64,000 nucleotides of DNA from an uncultured Clostridia bacterium (GTDB lineage: Bacteria > Bacillota > Clostridia > Christensenellales > CAG-138): NCBI GenBank assembly GCA_944336475.1, contig CALVLD010000002.1, positions 1-64,000 on the forward strand, written 5' to 3'. Positions 62,671-64,000 of the stretch are shown here, in pieces. Below the pieces are notes generated by a model. The model saw only the letters and a program-made list of their open reading frames with translations, searched no databases and was not told where the DNA came from. The first letter of the stretch is position 1, and every line of letters starts with the position of its first letter. The translations under genes and the position numbers were made by a program.

Positions 62671-63666
62671 TCAAGACGGTTTTTTTGGGAGATCCCTGTT
62701 GTATATCTCAAGAGCCTCGCTGAATTGCAAGCGTATCCTTTGCCTCAGCTCGACCGGCTCAAGCACCTCTATCCTGCCGCCAAACTGACACACCCAGCTG
62801 ATAAAACCCTCGCTCTCGGCTGCAGTGACGAGCGCAATAAAATGCTCGTCCCCGTCACGCTTTACCGGGAACGATTCTCCAAAGCGGTCAAACATCTCGC
62901 CCAGCAGCTCGTTGCTGCAGCGAAGCAGTATTTTCCTGACCTCGCCGCCGAACATATTCAGGCACTTTGCGGCATAGTCGGAGGCATCAAAGCGGTCGCC
63001 GTACTCGCTGACCTCGCGCACGGGACGACAGGGGACGTCCTCGATGCGCACATCCCGAATGCGGTCAAGCCTGAAGTGAGTGAGCCCCTCATGCCCAACC
63101 ATGTTTGAGATGAGGTAGTATTTATCCTGTACCCAAACCATGGCATACGGACTTGCCTCATACCGTCTGCCCTGCCTCTGCACAACATCACGCTTGGTGA
63201 TGCCACGCTTATAGTATAGGAAGGATATTCTGCGCTTTGAGGCAATGCCGTAATTTATCATCTCAATGGTGCGGTAGACCTCCTCGTTGCGGAGCTTCAC
63301 GCCGCCGATATTCGAGGCGCTTATGAGTCCGTCCTGCTGATACTCGCTCATGTAGGACGTGAGCTTTGAGATAAGGGCCGACGTCTTGCTCTCCGTGATG
63401 AACGGAGCGGCCTGAACGGCGGATACGAGCAACATGGTCTCCGCAAGGCTGAAACGCCTGTTGCGGAGATAAAAGCCCTTTGAGGTGGTTACTATATCCT
63501 CGCCGTACTCCACCAGAGCGTCAATATCGCGGTAAACGGAGCGACGATCGGTAGTGATGCCGTACTTGCCCAGTTCCTTAACAAGAGCAAGCCCATTGAG
63601 GATATGCTCCTCGTCGGTTCGGCGATGCAGGATATCAAGGAGCCGCAGCATCCGAACATTTCCCAT
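62671..63666 (-). CDS. WYL-domain transcriptional regulator
   Basis: A 331-residue regulator. An N-terminal HTH (MLRLLDILHRRTDEEHILN...TDRRSVYRDIDALVEYG) precedes a WYL domain (about 140-230, with RRISFLYYKRG, YEASPYAMVWVQDKYYLI and HFRLDRIRDVRI) and a C-terminal WCX segment. WYL domains bind nucleic acid or small ligands. The ATG at 63666 lies one base after the stop of the upstream NlpC/P60 gene (TGATATG), implying coupled translation. An ATG five codons later is an alternative start. Confidence 0.88.
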   Translation of the reverse strand: MGNVRMLRLLDILHRRTDEEHILNGLALVKELGKYGITTDRRSVYRDIDALVEYGEDIVTTSKGFYLRNRRFSLAETMLLVSAVQAAPFITESKTSALISKLTSYMSEYQQDGLISASNIGGVKLRNEEVYRTIEMINYGIASKRRISFLYYKRGITKRDVVQRQGRRYEASPYAMVWVQDKYYLISNMVGHEGLTHFRLDRIRDVRIEDVPCRPVREVSEYGDRFDASDYAAKCLNMFGGEVRKILLRCSNELLGEMFDRFGESFPVKRDGDEHFIALVTAAESEGFISWVCQFGGRIEVLEPVELRQRIRLQFSEALEIYNRDLPKKPS

Positions 63667-63667
63667 A

Positions 63668-64000
63668 TCAATCAAAAACCCTTCTGCCCCAGGCAAAGTG
63701 GCTGTATGACCATGCGCCGAAATCAGTTATACATACAACGCCCTGGGAGCTTGATGCGTGTATGTACATGCCGCTTCCGAGATATACGGCAACATGAGTT
63801 ATGTGGGTGTGCGCGTTGTTGTAGTAGAATATCAGATCGCCTCGCTGAAGATCGGAGGCGGAGGACACCCTCGTCCAGCCGTTGTACGATGCATAGCCGG
63901 CGGCAGAGAGCCTGCCGATATTCACACCGCACTGATTGAGTGCGTAATAGACGAGCCCCGAGCAGTCAAACGTGCTCGGCCCGTTGCCGCCAAGCACATA
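63668..64000 (-). CDS. NlpC/P60 family cell-wall peptidase (5' partial)
   Basis: The last 111 residues of a protein running off the right edge. It has the catalytic Cys in STFDCSGLVYYAL, the His in HVAVYLGSGMYIH and GDLIFYY, all of the NlpC/P60 endopeptidase fold that cuts gamma-D-Glu-DAP bonds. Any signal peptide or wall-binding domain lies outside the window. It is directly followed by the WYL regulator gene. Confidence 0.88.
   Translation of the reverse strand, partial: YVLGGNGPSTFDCSGLVYYALNQCGVNIGRLSAAGYASYNGWTRVSSASDLQRGDLIFYYNNAHTHITHVAVYLGSGMYIHASSSQGVVCITDFGAWSYSHFAWGRRVFD

Noticed and set aside
1-64000. CRISPR array, insertion sequence, prophage or integron
   Set aside because: No regularly spaced repeats, transposase, integrase or phage structural genes were found.

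Overview
The window is a stretch of chromosome from a low-to-mid-GC anaerobic Firmicute, most likely a gut or rumen Clostridia member. The supports are strong GGAGG ribosome-binding sites, near-consensus sigma-A promoters with 16-18 bp spacers, a class III fructose-1,6-bisphosphatase, a meso-DAP-type MurE (DNPR motif), an IreB/RuvX/DUF1292 cluster and a Firmicutes-type division cluster with an MraZ box. No rRNA, CRISPR array, insertion sequence or prophage is visible.

Layout. 1-5.7 kb: the end of a secreted repeat protein with a C-terminal dockerin-like module, then a 1522-residue wall-anchored protein with an internal cohesin-like module. 5.9-8.7 kb: a YwaF-like membrane protein, a purine-rich structured gap of about 650 nt that may be a large non-coding RNA, tRNA-Val, tRNA-Trp and an MntP-type manganese exporter. 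8.7-11.8 kb: an MFS transporter fused to a glycoside hydrolase family 2 enzyme. 11.8-18.2 kb: mgtE-secA-serS operon and a membrane protein of unknown function. 18.3-22.7 kb: nadD/yqeK fusion-rsfS-dnaX-hisS operon with a leaderless start. 22.8-28.6 kb: a glycosyltransferase/GtrA fusion, a PadR-DUF1700/DUF4097 pair and an ArsR-HMA-P1B ATPase metal-resistance operon, each with a readable operator. 28.6-41.9 kb: the division and cell wall (dcw) cluster on the minus strand, in transcription order mraZ-rsmH-ftsL-PBP-murE-mraY-[structured RNA element]-murD-ftsW-ftsQ-ftsA-ftsZ. 42-46.8 kb: maf, a divergent mreB-like gene, a nitroreductase, and ireB with an inserted ferredoxin-type aldo/keto reductase, ruvX, DUF1292 and a 56-residue protein missed by length cut-offs. 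46.9-49.9 kb: a looser accessory stretch with an HExxH protein, a decayed acetyltransferase and a tandem GNAT protein. 49.9-64 kb: a serpin lipoprotein, uvrC-HAD-ROK-Ntn operon, trpS, a threonine catabolism operon (aminotransferase-tdh-kbl), fbp, a WYL regulator and the end of an NlpC/P60 protein.

The genes work in blocks: envelope synthesis and division (dcw, FtsZ, PBP, SecA), information processing (DnaX, UvrC, three tRNA synthetases, RsfS), metal homeostasis (MntP, MgtE, CadA-like ATPase) and a surface or carbohydrate layer (cohesin/dockerin proteins, MFS-GH2, ROK kinase). The most unusual items are the four-helix RNA element between mraY and murD, the large structured gap beside the tRNAs, the transporter-hydrolase fusion, the neighbouring cohesin and dockerin proteins, and two Shine-Dalgarno-masking hairpins.
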